Positions 45,032 through 55,509 are shown, counted from the stretch's first letter. The stretch is DNA of 64,000 nt from Desulfovibrio legallii (GCF_900102485.1 NZ_FNBX01000016.1:1-64000), one strand, 5' to 3'. Translations and numbers: made by a program. The notes: generated from the sequence alone by a model not told the origin.

Positions 45032-45037
45032 TGTCAA
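45032..45037 (-). promoter_or_regulatory. -35 box in front of the tRNA remnant
   Basis: TTGACA on the minus strand, 32 bases (from the box end) before the first base of the tRNA remnant, the same distance as for the tRNA-Arg promoter at 36656. The -10 position reads CAGATG at 17-base spacing, or AGATGT at 18, which is weak. It may still serve the intact tRNA-Thr(CGT) downstream. Confidence 0.5.
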
Positions 45038-45084
45038 GAGATTCTGCCCGGTTTTGGCCTGCTGCGCCACGGTCTTCTGCGGGC

Positions 45085-45465
45085 TCAGGCCCGGTGCAGC
45101 ACCAGGGGGATGGCGTGCGTATTGCGGCACAGCTCTTCAGTGTGGCCCAGTTCCCAGCGCACGCTTTCGGGCTGCCAGTTGAGGCGCTCCGCCACCTGAC
45201 GCGCCACCCCCGCCACGTTGAGGATGGGGTGGCGCTGAAAAACCTGGGGCAGGCCATAGGTCAGATTACAGGCCAGGCAACGGCCAGGACGCTGCCGCAG
45301 CTCAAAGGCCAGTTGCGCCTGCTCCGGCGTCACTTCGCGGCACACCAGCACGATGTCATACGCGCCTTCCTCCGCGCCGCCGAACAAGGCGTCGAAAAAG
45401 GCGTCCGCCCGGTCAGTCGGAAAAATTTCGTCCAACGCATTTTGATCCAAAGACTGCACAGCCAT
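45085..45465 (-). CDS. Small conserved protein of sulfate reducers, function unknown
   Basis: A 126-residue soluble protein. IFPTDRADAFFDALFGGAEEGAYDIVL, FELRQRPGRCLACNLTYGLPQVFQRHPILN and HAIPLVL are blocks I recall from a Desulfovibrio family that is sometimes mis-named 'pancreas/duodenum homeobox protein'. There is no homeobox. A Cys pair (CLAC) could bind metal. The ATG at 45465 is chosen because the family homology starts there; the longer reading from 45594 adds low-complexity sequence. Confidence 0.7.
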   Translation of the reverse strand: MAVQSLDQNALDEIFPTDRADAFFDALFGGAEEGAYDIVLVCREVTPEQAQLAFELRQRPGRCLACNLTYGLPQVFQRHPILNVAGVARQVAERLNWQPESVRWELGHTEELCRNTHAIPLVLHRA

Positions 45466-45672
45466 CAGAAACGCTCCGCCATTGCACAGCAAGGGCCGCT
45501 CAGCGCCAACCCCCGCCTGGTTACGCCATCGCCGGAAAGCAGGCGGCAAAGGCGGCCATAGGACGCCCCTGTCCACGCCCACAAGCCGGCGCAATCCTTT
45601 GCCAAAAAATAGCGCCGCTGCGCTCCTCGGCCGAAGCGCCGCCCCGGCCCTGCGCTGTCTGCCGCAGCGCCC

Positions 45673-46641
45673 TCAACTGATAAGCGCGCGTAGGCAGGCC
45701 GCATCCAGGCGGATATCCGCCCGCGGCACCGTCGCCAGAGAAAATTTTGTCAGCAGATCCTGGGGCCGCAGCGCCGCGCCGCTGGGATTGCACCCCGCCA
45801 GCCGCCCCAGAAGGCCCACAACTCGCCGGGCATCCACGCCGCGCTCCCGCAGCTCGCGCAGGGCAAGGCTGTGGTGCCGCTTGGCCAGCCGCTCCCCCGC
45901 CGCATCCAGCAAAAGGGGCACATGCGCATACGCGGGTACGGGCATGCCCAGCAAGCGCAGCAAAGCTATCTGCCGTGGGGTGGAAGGCAATATGTCCCGC
46001 CCGCGTACCACCTGGGTCACGCCCATAAGGCCATCGTCCACGGCCACAGCCAGCTGGTAAGCCACCACGCCGTCGCTGCGCCGCAGGGCGAAATCCCCAC
46101 CGCACGCCGCCAGCGTGAAACGTTGCGGCCCCTGCACCGCATCCACGAAGTCGATGGGGTCTTCCGGGCAGCGCAGGCGCACGGCGGCGTGTCGCCCCTG
46201 GGCCAGCAGAGCCTGCCGCTGCGTCTCGCTCAGCCCTCGGCAGGTGCCGGGGTACGGCGCGCCGCGGTCATCCACATGAGGGGCCGCCGCCATCTGGCGC
46301 AGCTCCTTGCGGGTGCAGAAACAGGGGTAGGTCAGACCGGCCGCTTCAAGCCGCGCCAGGGCTGCCTCATACAGGGTGCCGCGCCCGCTCTGGGCATAGG
46401 GCGCGTGCGGGCCGCCCACATCCGGCCCGGCGTCCCAGTCCAGCCCCAGCCAGCGCAGATCTTCCAGAGCTGCGGCCGCCAAGTCCGGCTGGGAGCGCTG
46501 CGGATCAATGTCCTCCAGGCGCAACAATACGCGGCCGCCCTGGGCCCGTGCGGCCAGCCAAGCCAGCAGGAAGGCCCAGGCGTTGCCCAGGTGGAGCAGG
46601 CCCGTAGGGCTGGGCGCCAGCCTGCCGCAGCAGCGGAGCAT
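45673..46641 (-). CDS. gluQ: Glutamyl-Q tRNA(Asp) synthetase
   Basis: A 322-residue truncated relative of glutamyl-tRNA synthetase. It has the HIGH-type motif region APSPTGLLHLGNA near the N-terminus, RLEDIDPQRS, the zinc-type Cys cluster region CFCTRKEL with CRG further on, and a KMSKS-type site LAKRHHSLAL. It lacks the anticodon-binding domain, which is what separates GluQ from GltX. It attaches glutamate to queuosine in tRNA-Asp. It follows the rhodanese gene on the minus strand with 9 bp between. Confidence 0.9.
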   Translation of the reverse strand: MLRCCGRLAPSPTGLLHLGNAWAFLLAWLAARAQGGRVLLRLEDIDPQRSQPDLAAAALEDLRWLGLDWDAGPDVGGPHAPYAQSGRGTLYEAALARLEAAGLTYPCFCTRKELRQMAAAPHVDDRGAPYPGTCRGLSETQRQALLAQGRHAAVRLRCPEDPIDFVDAVQGPQRFTLAACGGDFALRRSDGVVAYQLAVAVDDGLMGVTQVVRGRDILPSTPRQIALLRLLGMPVPAYAHVPLLLDAAGERLAKRHHSLALRELRERGVDARRVVGLLGRLAGCNPSGAALRPQDLLTKFSLATVPRADIRLDAACLRALIS

Positions 46642-46650
46642 AATGAAAAG

Positions 46651-47163
46651 CTATTTCTTGTTCCAGGGCATGGCCGCCAGCAGCAGAGCCAAGCCGCAGA
46701 AGCCGGTGACCCCGGCAAAGACCAGGCCCGCTCCCACAAAGGCTGAGAGCCAGAGCATGCCCGGCCAGACCAGCCCGCCCAGCAGCCCCAGCAGCACCAG
46801 GGAGCCCGCGCCGATCTGGATCTGCCGGAACATGGGCAGGGATTTACCCCCGCGCTCCACCGGCAGCCCTTTGGCGGCCCAGTTCTGCGTGCCGCCTTCC
46901 AGCTGATAGGCCGGGCCTCCGGCCAGCTGCTGGAGCAGGTCGCTGTCCATTCTGGTGCGCCTGCCGGAATTGCAGGTAAAAATAATGGGGACTTCCGCCG
47001 TGGCCGGACGCAGGCCTATCCAGCGGATAATGGAAAGGGGCGCGGCTTCGGCGCCGGGCAGACGCAACGCGGCCAGTTCATCGGGTTCACGCACGTCCAC
47101 CAAGCGGGCCGTGCCTTCTTGCAGTTTTTTTTGCGCTTCTTCAGGAGAAATGCTATCAAGCAT
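46651..47163 (-). CDS. Rhodanese domain fused to DUF2892-type membrane segment
   Basis: A 170-residue protein. Residues 1-105 are a rhodanese domain (ARLVDVREPDELAALRLPGA, catalytic Cys in FTCNSGRRT). Residues about 110-165 hold two TM helices (IGAGSLVLLGLLGGLVWPGM and VGAGLVFAGVTGFCGLALLL) of the DUF2892 type. The build is that of YgaP, an inner-membrane sulfurtransferase. It starts 8 bp after the NlpC/P60 gene stop. Confidence 0.85.
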   Translation of the reverse strand: MLDSISPEEAQKKLQEGTARLVDVREPDELAALRLPGAEAAPLSIIRWIGLRPATAEVPIIFTCNSGRRTRMDSDLLQQLAGGPAYQLEGGTQNWAAKGLPVERGGKSLPMFRQIQIGAGSLVLLGLLGGLVWPGMLWLSAFVGAGLVFAGVTGFCGLALLLAAMPWNKK

Positions 47164-47171
47164 GAGAAAGC

Positions 47172-48191
47172 CTACGAATTGCCGCCCCGTTTTTTGAGAG
47201 CGGTCTTGGAAGTTTTGCCCACATCGCCCTTGGCCGCCACCTTACGCACGTCGGCAGATTTTTTGTCCGCCCTGGACGCCTTGGGGGCTCCTTTGGCGGC
47301 ACGGTCCTTGCCGGACACATCCTTTTTGGCGGATCGGACGGAGGCTTTGTCAGGGGTTTGGGCGGCCTTGCCGCGCTTGGCGGCGTGAACGGCCTCGGAC
47401 TTGGCGGAAGAGGAAGCCTTGGGGGAAGATTTGGCGGATCTGGCGGATTTGGCGGAAGTTTTGGCGACGCGGACGGCCTCGCGGCGTTTGCCGCTACGCT
47501 CGTTACTGGCTACCTGCACAATTTTGTCAGCCTTTTTGCGGGACTTGACGCCGGCTTTCTGTTTGCCCTTCGCCTTCTTGGCGGAGGAGAGATCGCGCAC
47601 GGCCCGTTCTTCCGTAAAATCGTTGAGGCGGCGCTCAGCCTGGGCCACCAGGTCTTGCCCGCCTTCCATCTTCACGCGCCGCGCGCCCAGAAATGTGTTG
47701 CTGAAATAGGGGTCGTCCAGGGAGGTAATCCGCACGGTGGAGCGTCGGTGGGGGCTGTGGATAAATTTGCCGTCCCCCACATAGATGCCCGTATGGTAGC
47801 CCCGCCGCGGATGGCGAAAGGCCACGATATCGCCGGCCCGCATGTCCTCCACCCTGGTGATGCGCTTGCCCACTACGGATTGTTCCCGCGCGGTGCGCGG
47901 CAGGCTCACGCCCACGCTTTTGTACGCCCAGCAGACGAAACCGGAGCAATCGAACCCGTCAGGCGAAGAACCGCCCCGCACATAGGGCGTGCCCAGGGCA
48001 GAGCGGGCTTTGCTGATGAGTTGCTGGCTGGCCTCCTGCTGCTTGTTGTCAAAAGCGGCCTCATAGGACCGGCGGAACCGTTCCACACGCAGGGTCTCGT
48101 CTTGGGGGCCGCTTTGCTGCTGCCTGGCCGCGCAACCAAAAGCCAGGACGCAGGACGCGAGCAGCACGCCCAGTTTCAGGCACTTACCCAT
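47172..48191 (-). CDS. NlpC/P60 lipoprotein with Lys/Ala/Ser-rich tail
   Basis: A 339-residue protein. The lipoprotein signal ends in lipobox AFGC (Cys 20). Residues about 55-185 are an NlpC/P60 peptidase domain with catalytic Cys 82 in GFDCSGFV and His in RRGYHTGIYVGDG. Residues about 200-339 are an unusual Lys/Ala/Ser/Arg-rich tail (AKTSAKSARSAKSSPKASSS) that looks like histone H1 C-terminal tails. The ATG at 48191 is preferred (GGAG before it, signal begins there); a GTG at 48248 is an alternative. It cuts peptide stems in peptidoglycan; the tail may bind polyanions such as LPS or teichoic-like surface polymers, or DNA. Confidence 0.82.
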   Translation of the reverse strand: MGKCLKLGVLLASCVLAFGCAARQQQSGPQDETLRVERFRRSYEAAFDNKQQEASQQLISKARSALGTPYVRGGSSPDGFDCSGFVCWAYKSVGVSLPRTAREQSVVGKRITRVEDMRAGDIVAFRHPRRGYHTGIYVGDGKFIHSPHRRSTVRITSLDDPYFSNTFLGARRVKMEGGQDLVAQAERRLNDFTEERAVRDLSSAKKAKGKQKAGVKSRKKADKIVQVASNERSGKRREAVRVAKTSAKSARSAKSSPKASSSAKSEAVHAAKRGKAAQTPDKASVRSAKKDVSGKDRAAKGAPKASRADKKSADVRKVAAKGDVGKTSKTALKKRGGNS

Positions 48192-48273
48192 CCGCGCTCC
48201 GTATTGGGTTTGCGCCGCGCCGCAAGGGCGGGCGGAGTTTTTCTTCACTGGCGGACGCTCCGGGGCAGAGCAA

Positions 48274-48678
48274 TCAGGCCTTCATGTCAAGCAAGGTGCC
48301 CAGCATGGCGTCGGCCGTGCGCACAACCTGTGCATTGGCCTCATAGGCGTGCTGCGTGGCAATCATCTCCACGGAAGCCGTTCCCAGGTCCGTGCCGCTG
48401 GGCGCGCCGACAATGGTGGTAACGTCGTACACGGCCTGCGCCGGGCTCACGGCGGACGCCCCGTTTGCCGCCTCAGGCCGCGCGGCGTCCGCTGCGGGCA
48501 ACACCGCACTGAGACGCGCGCCAAAGCCCGCGGGCCCCGTGGCATAGGCGGCACGCCCAGGCTGAAAGCCGGCCGTGGAAACATTGGCCACATTGTGCGC
48601 CGTTACTGCCAGGCCCCAGGACTGGGCCGTCATGGCGCCCGCGGCTACGGCCAGACTGCTGTTGCTGCTGTTCGTCAT
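48274..48678 (-). CDS. Short flagellar basal-body rod-type protein
   Basis: A 134-residue protein. The N-terminal AVTAHNVANVSTAGFQPGRA is the rod/hook-protein signature, and the C-terminal DLGTASVEMIATQHAYEANAQVVRTADAMLGTL is the FlgC/FlgG-type coiled coil. The middle is short and has no D1/D2 domain, so it is smaller than FlgC or FlgG. No other flagellar gene is next to it. The ATG at 48678 has AGGTG before it. It may be an added rod component or a remnant. Confidence 0.8.
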   Translation of the reverse strand: MTNSSNSSLAVAAGAMTAQSWGLAVTAHNVANVSTAGFQPGRAAYATGPAGFGARLSAVLPAADAARPEAANGASAVSPAQAVYDVTTIVGAPSGTDLGTASVEMIATQHAYEANAQVVRTADAMLGTLLDMKA

Positions 48679-48798
48679 AAGGGCACCTGGGTTGGTGTAG
48701 CACAAGAAACAACAGGTAGGGAAGAATTTTTTTAGACTCTATACATAACGATAAAAGTTATCAATAATATTCTTCTGGTGCCTGCCGCTGCTCACGGC

Positions 48799-49629
48799 TT
48801 ACGTCGCCGCCGGCCCGTCGCTCTGCTCCGTCGTCGCGTACGGCCGCCGCACGGCGCTCAGGTCGCGCTCAATGCGGGCAAAGGCGTTGTGGTTGTGGAT
48901 AGATTCCATGCTCTCCACCTCCACGCTGAACTGCTCCACCTGGCCGTGTTCCAGCAGGCGCTGCGCCACGTTGCGCACCACGTCCTCCACAAAGGCGGGG
49001 TGGGCAAAGGCGTTTTCCGTCACAAATTTTTCGTCCTCGCGCTTGAGCAGGGTATAGACCGCCGACGAGGCCGAGGCCTCGGCGATGTCGATAAAATCTT
49101 CCAACCAGGAGAAGGCCCGCATGCGCAGCCGCATGCGCACCAAGGCCCGCTGACTGTGCGCGCCCTCCTTGCTGATGGCCTTGGAGCACGGGCACACGGT
49201 CATGACCGGCACGTCCGCCTCCAGCACAAAGGATTGGCCGGAGTCGTCCAGCTCGCCCGTGAGGCGGCAGGCGTAGGCCACGGTGGCCGGGCTGCCGGAA
49301 ACCGGAGCCTTTTTGGAGATAAAATAGGGGAAGCTGAAGCAGGCAAAGGCCCGCCGCGCGCCCAGGCGCTCCTTGATGGTCAGCAGCAGCCGCCGCACGG
49401 ACTGGTAGCTGATTTCATCATTCCAGGCCTCCAGCGCCTCCACAAAACGGCTCATATGGGTGCCTTTGAAGGACGAGGGCAGGTCCACGCCCAGGTCCAC
49501 CCTGGCCACAGTCTGCTGGCTGCCCCGGCTGCGGTCGCGCACCAGAAGGGGCAGGTGCAGGTCGCGCACGCCCACCCGGTCTATGTTCAGCGCCACCTGG
49601 GGGGCGTGGCTTTGCACGTCTTCCATCAT
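48799..49629 (-). CDS. folE2: GTP cyclohydrolase FolE2
   Basis: A 276-residue protein of the GCYH-IB family (metal-promiscuous, unlike zinc-dependent FolE). The [17 protein letters not shown] block, the Cys of VCPCSKAIS (catalytic metal site) and the [13 protein letters not shown] block are conserved. It makes dihydroneopterin triphosphate from GTP for folate and queuosine synthesis. It overlaps the nikR stop by ATGA, so both are translated together. Confidence 0.92.
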   Translation of the reverse strand: MMEDVQSHAPQVALNIDRVGVRDLHLPLLVRDRSRGSQQTVARVDLGVDLPSSFKGTHMSRFVEALEAWNDEISYQSVRRLLLTIKERLGARRAFACFSFPYFISKKAPVSGSPATVAYACRLTGELDDSGQSFVLEADVPVMTVCPCSKAISKEGAHSQRALVRMRLRMRAFSWLEDFIDIAEASASSAVYTLLKREDEKFVTENAFAHPAFVEDVVRNVAQRLLEHGQVEQFSVEVESMESIHNHNAFARIERDLSAVRRPYATTEQSDGPAAT

Positions 49630-50042
49630 GCCAGATCCTGCCCCGTTGTTGTGCCCGTGAATACCCCGTGCTTCACGCCCCGGCAGGAAATGAGCTTGTC
49701 CGCCAGGGCCCGCAGGCGGCGGGGTTCGCCTTTGAGCACCAGCACTTCCAAACAGTTGTAGTGGTCCAGATGCACGTGCAGGGTGGTGATGATCAGCTCG
49801 TGCTCGTCGTGCTGGATCTGCATGAGCTTGCGGGCCAGGTCGTTTTTGTGATGGTCATAGACCAGCGTCAAGGTGCCAGCGCCGTAAACGTCGTTGTGCC
49901 AGCTCTCCTCCACCAGGGCCTTGCGGATCAGATCGCGGATGGCCTCGGAGCGGTTGGGATAGCTTTTGCGCCGACAGAGTTCGTCAAACGGTTCCAGCAG
50001 GTCTTCGTCCAGAGACACGCCAAAGCGGGCCAGATTTCCCAT
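49626..50042 (-). CDS. nikR: Nickel-responsive regulator NikR
   Basis: A 138-residue ribbon-helix-helix repressor. The N-terminal RHH domain is [21 protein letters not shown], followed by the [15 protein letters not shown] helix. The ACT-type sensor shows the nickel ligands His in DEHELI, the His pair in [18 protein letters not shown] and Cys in HYNCLE. It senses Ni2+ and represses nickel uptake genes. The ATG at 50042 has AGGA before it. It is coupled to folE2; no nickel transporter is in the window. Confidence 0.93.
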   Translation of the reverse strand: MGNLARFGVSLDEDLLEPFDELCRRKSYPNRSEAIRDLIRKALVEESWHNDVYGAGTLTLVYDHHKNDLARKLMQIQHDEHELIITTLHVHLDHYNCLEVLVLKGEPRRLRALADKLISCRGVKHGVFTGTTTGQDLA

Positions 50043-50064
50043 AACATATTCCTGTGGCGGCTGT

Positions 50065-50853
50065 TCAGCGGAGCCGCCCGTTGCCGATGCGCCCGCCGCC
50101 GGAAGTTGGAAAGGCCGGGGCGCGGCGGATTTCCCAGACCCGCACGGTGACGGGCACAGGCTGGGCGTAGATGGGCTCCACAACGCGGCTGAAAACCTGC
50201 CGCCCCTGCCAGCCGCCGTTGTGCAGAGCGTGCAGAAAGGCCTCATACACAGTGCGGCCCGGCTCCGCCACCCAGGCCGCCCCGTCCGGGGCCAGGGCGC
50301 GGTCCAGAAAGTGCAGCACCGGGGCCACAAAGCGCTTTTCGTACATGATGTCGCCGCCCCAGACGCGCGCCATGCCGCCCTGGGCCACAGCGGGCCGCCG
50401 CCAGTCCATGACTGCCCATAACGGCTGGTCCACGTTGTTGCGGGCGGCGTTCCGGCGGGCGAAGCGCAGGGCTTCTTCCTCGTAGTCCACGGCCGTGACC
50501 CGCGCCCCCAGCCACTGCCCCGTCAGGGCTGTGAGCCCCAGGCCGCAGCCCAGGTCCAGGCAGGCGCGCCCGGCGATTTCCTCCCGCCGCAGGGCCAGCC
50601 AGTCGGCCAGGGCCACGCTGGCGGGCCAGAGTTCCGTCCAGTAAGGGAGGCGCTCATCGGCAAAATCGTCGGGGTCGGCGGTCATGGCTTCCCACAACGA
50701 TTCCAGATCGGCCGCCCGCTCAAGCCGCCACAGCCGCCCCGCCGCGCGCACGGCAATATGCGGGCTGTAGGCGGTAAGCCCGTGCGTGCCCGCGGATTCC
50801 GGGGCATTGCCAGAGGGTTGCGGCGGCATCTTCACCGTGGCACCATAACGCAT
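50065..50853 (-). CDS. SAM-dependent methyltransferase, METTL21-like
   Basis: A 262-residue class I methyltransferase. Motif I is [13 protein letters not shown], followed by [27 protein letters not shown] before it and [10 protein letters not shown] after it match the METTL20/21 protein-lysine methyltransferase group. The target is unknown. It starts upstream of nikR with 22 bp between stop and nikR start. Start uncertain: ATG at 50853 or 50829, neither with a good ribosome binding site. Confidence 0.75.
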   Translation of the reverse strand: MRYGATVKMPPQPSGNAPESAGTHGLTAYSPHIAVRAAGRLWRLERAADLESLWEAMTADPDDFADERLPYWTELWPASVALADWLALRREEIAGRACLDLGCGLGLTALTGQWLGARVTAVDYEEEALRFARRNAARNNVDQPLWAVMDWRRPAVAQGGMARVWGGDIMYEKRFVAPVLHFLDRALAPDGAAWVAEPGRTVYEAFLHALHNGGWQGRQVFSRVVEPIYAQPVPVTVRVWEIRRAPAFPTSGGGRIGNGRLR

Positions 50854-51066
50854 TGCCGCCGGGCTGTACAGGGCAGGCCCGCACCCTGCCCGCCGCCCCG
50901 CACGCAGGGCGCATCCCTGCAGATCGCGCCGCCAACCGGTTTGCCCGCCAGCCGTCGGCACGGTTGACGGCCGAGGGCTTGGCATGTATTGTTCCCCAGT
51001 TTTAGCAAACGGCGTCGGCAGGGCCGAGGCCGCCCTTCCCATCCCCAAAATCCGCAGGAAGATCCA

Positions 51067-54000
51067 ATGCCCAAGCGTACGGATTTGCACAAAATTCTCG
51101 TCATCGGCGCGGGGCCCATCATCATCGGTCAGGGCTGCGAGTTTGACTACTCCGGCTCCCAGGCCGTCAAGGCTCTCAAGGAAGAGGGCTACGAGGTGGT
51201 GCTGGTCAACTCCAACCCGGCCACCATCATGACCGATCCGCACCTGGCCGACGCCACCTATGTGGAACCCATCGAGCATGAAACCCTGGCCACCATCATC
51301 CGCAAGGAACGCCCCGACGCCCTGTTGCCCACCCTTGGCGGTCAGACGGCTTTGAACGCCGCTCTTGGGCTGGCCAAGAGCGGCGTTTTGGCGGAATGCG
51401 GCGTGGAGCTCATCGGCGCGCGGGCCGAGGTCATTGAAAAGGCCGAAAGCCGCGAGCTGTTCCGCGAGGCCATGGAGCGCATCGGCCTCCAGGTGCCGGC
51501 CAGCGGCATTGCCCGCAGCATGGACGACGTGCGCCGCCTGGGCAATGTGCTGCCCTTCCCGCTTATCGTGCGGCCCGCCTTCACCCTGGGCGGCACGGGC
51601 GGCGGCGTGGCCTACAACCTGGAAGATCTGGAAGAGGTGGCCGCCAACGGCCTTGCCGCCAGCCCCACCTCCGAAGTCATGATCGAACAGAGCGTGCTGG
51701 GCTGGAAGGAAATTGAGATGGAGGTCATGCGCGACGCCAAGGACAACTGCGTCATCATTTGCTCCATTGAAAACTTCGACCCCATGGGCGTGCACACGGG
51801 CGACTCCATCACCGTGGCCCCCATCCAGACGCTCTCAGACGCGGAATACCAGAAGATTCGCGACGCTTCCATCGCCATCATGCGCGAAATCGGCGTGGAG
51901 ACGGGCGGTAGCAACGTGCAGTTCGGCATTAATCCGGCCAACGGCGACCTGGTGGTCATTGAGATGAACCCGCGGGTGTCGCGCTCCTCGGCGCTGGCCT
52001 CCAAGGCCACGGGCTTCCCCATCGCCAAAATCGCGGCCAAGCTGGCCGTGGGCTACACCCTGGACGAGCTCAGCAACGACATCACCCGCGAGACCGTGGC
52101 CAGCTTTGAGCCGGCCATCGACTACTGCGTGGTCAAGGTGCCGCGCTTTACCTTTGAAAAGTTCCCCGGGGCCAAGGACGAGCTGACCACCTCCATGAAG
52201 AGCGTGGGCGAAGCCATGAGCATCGGCCGCACCTTTAAGGAAGCCCTGCAAAAGGGGCTGCGCTCCATGGAGATCGGGGCCACGGGCCTGGGCTTTAACT
52301 TCCGCGCCGCCCTGCCCGAACGCGACGCCATTCTGGAGGCCCTGCACAGGCCCAATTCCAAACGCATCTTCGCCCTGCGTCAGGCCCTGGCCGCGGGCCT
52401 GAGCGAGGAAGAAATCGTGGCCGCGTCCTCCTTTGACCCCTGGTTTGTGCGGCAGGTCAGGGACATCGTGGACATGGAGGCCCGCATCAGCGACTTCGGC
52501 CTGGCCAACGACATGACAGCCGCCAACCCGGACCTGCGCCACATCCTGCGCGAGGCCAAAGAGTACGGCTTTTCCGACCGGCAGCTGGCCGAAATGTGGA
52601 AACGGCCCGAAAGCGACATCCGCCGCCTGCGCAAAGAAATGGACATCGTGCCCACCTACTACCTGGTGGATACCTGCGCAGCGGAATTTGAGGCCTACAC
52701 CCCCTACTTCTACTCCACCTACGAGCGCGGTGACGAGCTGGCGGTGGAAGACAGGCGCAAGGTGCTCATCCTGGGCGGCGGCCCCAACCGCATCGGCCAG
52801 GGCATTGAGTTCGACTACTGCTGCTGCCACGCCTCCTTTGCCCTGCGCGACGCGGGCGTCATGGCCATTATGGCCAACTCCAACCCCGAAACCGTGTCCA
52901 CGGACTACGACACCTCGGACCGCCTCTACTTCGAGCCCCTGACCTTTGAAGACGTCATGAACATTGTTGAGAAGGAAAAGCCCGAAGGCGTCATCGTGCA
53001 GTTCGGCGGACAGACGCCCCTCAACCTGGCCGTGCCCCTCATGCGCGCGGGCGTGCCCATCCTGGGCACCAGCCCGGACGCCATTGACCGGGCCGAAGAC
53101 CGGGAGCGCTTTCAGGCCCTCATCCAGAAGCTCCATCTGCTGCAGCCGCCCAACGGCACGGCCATGAGCCTGGAAGAAGCCAAGGCGGCGGCCGAACGCA
53201 TCACCTACCCCGTGGTGGTGCGGCCAAGCTATGTACTGGGCGGGCGCGCCATGGCTGTGGTCTACGACGCTGCGGAGCTTGCCGACTACTTCCACGCCCA
53301 GGTGCCCCAGAAGCCGGAGCATCCCATCCTCATCGACAAGTTCCTGGAACACGCCGTGGAGGTGGACGTGGACGCCCTTTCCGACGGCAAGGACGTCTAT
53401 GTTGCCGGCATTATGGAGCATATCGAAGAAGCCGGCATCCACTCCGGCGACTCGGCCTGCGTGCTGCCCTCCTACTCCCTCTCCTACGACCATGTGGCCA
53501 ACATCGCGGCCCAGACCGAAGCCCTGGCCCGGGAGCTGCGCGTGGTGGGCCTCATGAACATCCAGTTCGCCATTAAGGGCGACGACATCTATATTCTGGA
53601 AGTGAACCCGCGCGCCTCGCGCACGGCCCCCTTTGTCTCCAAGGCCACGGGCGTGCCCCTGCCCTACCTGGCCACCCAGGTCATGCTGGGCAAAACCCTG
53701 GAGGAGCTGGACCCCTGGGGCCTGCGCAAAGGCGGCTTCGTCTGCGTGAAGGAAGCCGTGCTGCCCTTCCAGCGCTTCCCCGGCGTGGACGTCATCCTGG
53801 GACCGGAAATGCACTCCACAGGCGAAGTCATGGGCATGGGGCCGAGCTTTGGCGAAGCCTTCCTCAAAAGTCAGCTGGGCGCAGGCCAGGTGCTGCCCCA
53901 GGGCGGACGCATCTTCCTTTCGGTCAACGACAGGGATAAGCCCTATCTGCCTGAAGTGGCTAAAAAATTCGCCACGCTGGGTTTCCAGCTTCTGGCCACG

Positions 54001-54309
54001 CGCGGCACCGCCGCCGTGCTGCGCGCCCAGGGCCTGGAAGTGGAAGAGGTGCTCAAGGTCTATGAAGGCCGGCCCAATATCGTGGACCTGCTCATCAACC
54101 ACGAGGTGGCCCTGGTCATCAACACGGCCTCTGGCAAGCACACGGCCAGGGATTCCAAAGCCATCCGACACGCGGCCCTTATGTACAAGGTGCCCTACTG
54201 CACCACCATCGCCGCCGCCAGGGCCACGGCCACGGCCATCGGCTCCCGCCGCGACGAGGTGCATGTGGAAAGCCTGCAGGAATACTACGCGCGCGAAGCG
54301 CGGGCATAG
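51067..54309 (+). CDS. carB: Carbamoyl-phosphate synthase large subunit
   Basis: A 1080-residue protein with two ATP-grasp halves. The N-half shows [17 protein letters not shown], the second half [17 protein letters not shown], and the C-terminal regulatory domain ends near residue 1075. It makes carbamoyl phosphate from bicarbonate, ATP and ammonia supplied by CarA, for pyrimidine and arginine synthesis. The ATG at 51067 has CAGGAAG before it; the longer reading from 50989 is rejected. It is followed by carA, the reverse of the usual carA-carB order. Confidence 0.96.
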   Translation: MPKRTDLHKILVIGAGPIIIGQGCEFDYSGSQAVKALKEEGYEVVLVNSNPATIMTDPHLADATYVEPIEHETLATIIRKERPDALLPTLGGQTALNAALGLAKSGVLAECGVELIGARAEVIEKAESRELFREAMERIGLQVPASGIARSMDDVRRLGNVLPFPLIVRPAFTLGGTGGGVAYNLEDLEEVAANGLAASPTSEVMIEQSVLGWKEIEMEVMRDAKDNCVIICSIENFDPMGVHTGDSITVAPIQTLSDAEYQKIRDASIAIMREIGVETGGSNVQFGINPANGDLVVIEMNPRVSRSSALASKATGFPIAKIAAKLAVGYTLDELSNDITRETVASFEPAIDYCVVKVPRFTFEKFPGAKDELTTSMKSVGEAMSIGRTFKEALQKGLRSMEIGATGLGFNFRAALPERDAILEALHRPNSKRIFALRQALAAGLSEEEIVAASSFDPWFVRQVRDIVDMEARISDFGLANDMTAANPDLRHILREAKEYGFSDRQLAEMWKRPESDIRRLRKEMDIVPTYYLVDTCAAEFEAYTPYFYSTYERGDELAVEDRRKVLILGGGPNRIGQGIEFDYCCCHASFALRDAGVMAIMANSNPETVSTDYDTSDRLYFEPLTFEDVMNIVEKEKPEGVIVQFGGQTPLNLAVPLMRAGVPILGTSPDAIDRAEDRERFQALIQKLHLLQPPNGTAMSLEEAKAAAERITYPVVVRPSYVLGGRAMAVVYDAAELADYFHAQVPQKPEHPILIDKFLEHAVEVDVDALSDGKDVYVAGIMEHIEEAGIHSGDSACVLPSYSLSYDHVANIAAQTEALARELRVVGLMNIQFAIKGDDIYILEVNPRASRTAPFVSKATGVPLPYLATQVMLGKTLEELDPWGLRKGGFVCVKEAVLPFQRFPGVDVILGPEMHSTGEVMGMGPSFGEAFLKSQLGAGQVLPQGGRIFLSVNDRDKPYLPEVAKKFATLGFQLLATRGTAAVLRAQGLEVEEVLKVYEGRPNIVDLLINHEVALVINTASGKHTARDSKAIRHAALMYKVPYCTTIAAARATATAIGSRRDEVHVESLQEYYAREARA

Positions 54310-54378
54310 GCTACGGGCCACGCCCACGGGCGGGCCGATGCAGAAAGATATGACGCGCAAACTGCGCGGGGGTACAGT

Positions 54379-55509
54379 ATGAAAGCATTGCTGGTGCTGG
54401 AAGACGGCTTTACGTTGGAAGGCAAATCCTTTACCGGCGACTTTGAAACCGGCGGCGAAGTCATCTTCACCACGGGCATGACAGGCTATCAGGAGGTGCT
54501 CACTGACCCCTCCTACTACGGGCAGATGGTCTGCATGACCTATCCGCTCATCGGCAACTACGGCATCTGCCCGGAAGACATGGAATCCGCCCGGGTGCAC
54601 TGCGCCGCCTTTCTGGTCAAGGAATGCTGCAGGCAGCCTTCCAGCTGGCGGGCCGCCATGTCTTTGCCCGCCTTTCTCCAGCGCTATGAAACCCCAGGCA
54701 TGGAAGGGCTGGACACCCGCGCCCTGACCCGCCACCTGCGCCTGCACGGGGCCATGCGCGGCGTCATCTCCACCAGGGAGCAGAACCCCCGCATCCTGCA
54801 GGAACGCGCCCGCGCCCTGCCCACCATGAAGGGCCGCAACCTGGTGCCCTTTGTGGCCGCCCGCACGCCCTACGCCTGGATCGACAACGCCCCGCAGGAC
54901 GTCAGCCTGGACGAAAACGGCGCGTATGCCTGGCGCGGCACGGGCCTGCCCCTGCTGGTCTATGACTACGGCATCAAGTGGAACATCCTGCGCTGCCTCT
55001 GCGCGGCGGGCTTCGAGCCCCTGGCCGTGCCTCCGGATTTCAGCGCGGCGCAGGCCAAGGCCAGTGGGGCCCAGGGCGTGTTCCTCTCCAACGGCCCTGG
55101 CGATCCGGCCACCCTGACCAGCGAAATCGCCCTGGTGCGCGAGCTTATAGACATGTTCCCGGTCACGGGCATCTGCCTCGGCCACCAGCTCATCGGCCAC
55201 GCCCTGGGCGGCTGCACGGACAAGCTCAAGTTCGGCCACCACGGCTGCAACCACCCGGTCAAAGACCTGACCACCGGACGCATTGAAATCTCGTCGCAGA
55301 ACCACGGCTTCCATGTGGTGCTGGACGGCGTGCCCGATGTGGAGGCCACCCACGTCAACCTCAACGACAACACCCTGGAAGGGCTGCGCCACGTCAAGCT
55401 GCCCGTCATGAGCGTGCAGTACCATCCCGAAGCCGCGGCGGGCCCCCACGACGGGCGCTACCTTTTTGCGCGGTTTAAGGATATGATTGCCGCAGCCGTC
55501 AACGCCTGA
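54379..55509 (+). CDS. carA: Carbamoyl-phosphate synthase small subunit
   Basis: A 376-residue protein. The N-terminal CPSase domain has [28 protein letters not shown], and the C-terminal class I glutamine amidotransferase has the nucleophile in [12 protein letters not shown] and the His/Glu in [12 protein letters not shown]. It releases ammonia from glutamine for CarB. It is 69 bp after carB, with GGGGG before the ATG. The length matches the family. Confidence 0.96.
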   Translation: MKALLVLEDGFTLEGKSFTGDFETGGEVIFTTGMTGYQEVLTDPSYYGQMVCMTYPLIGNYGICPEDMESARVHCAAFLVKECCRQPSSWRAAMSLPAFLQRYETPGMEGLDTRALTRHLRLHGAMRGVISTREQNPRILQERARALPTMKGRNLVPFVAARTPYAWIDNAPQDVSLDENGAYAWRGTGLPLLVYDYGIKWNILRCLCAAGFEPLAVPPDFSAAQAKASGAQGVFLSNGPGDPATLTSEIALVRELIDMFPVTGICLGHQLIGHALGGCTDKLKFGHHGCNHPVKDLTTGRIEISSQNHGFHVVLDGVPDVEATHVNLNDNTLEGLRHVKLPVMSVQYHPEAAAGPHDGRYLFARFKDMIAAAVNA

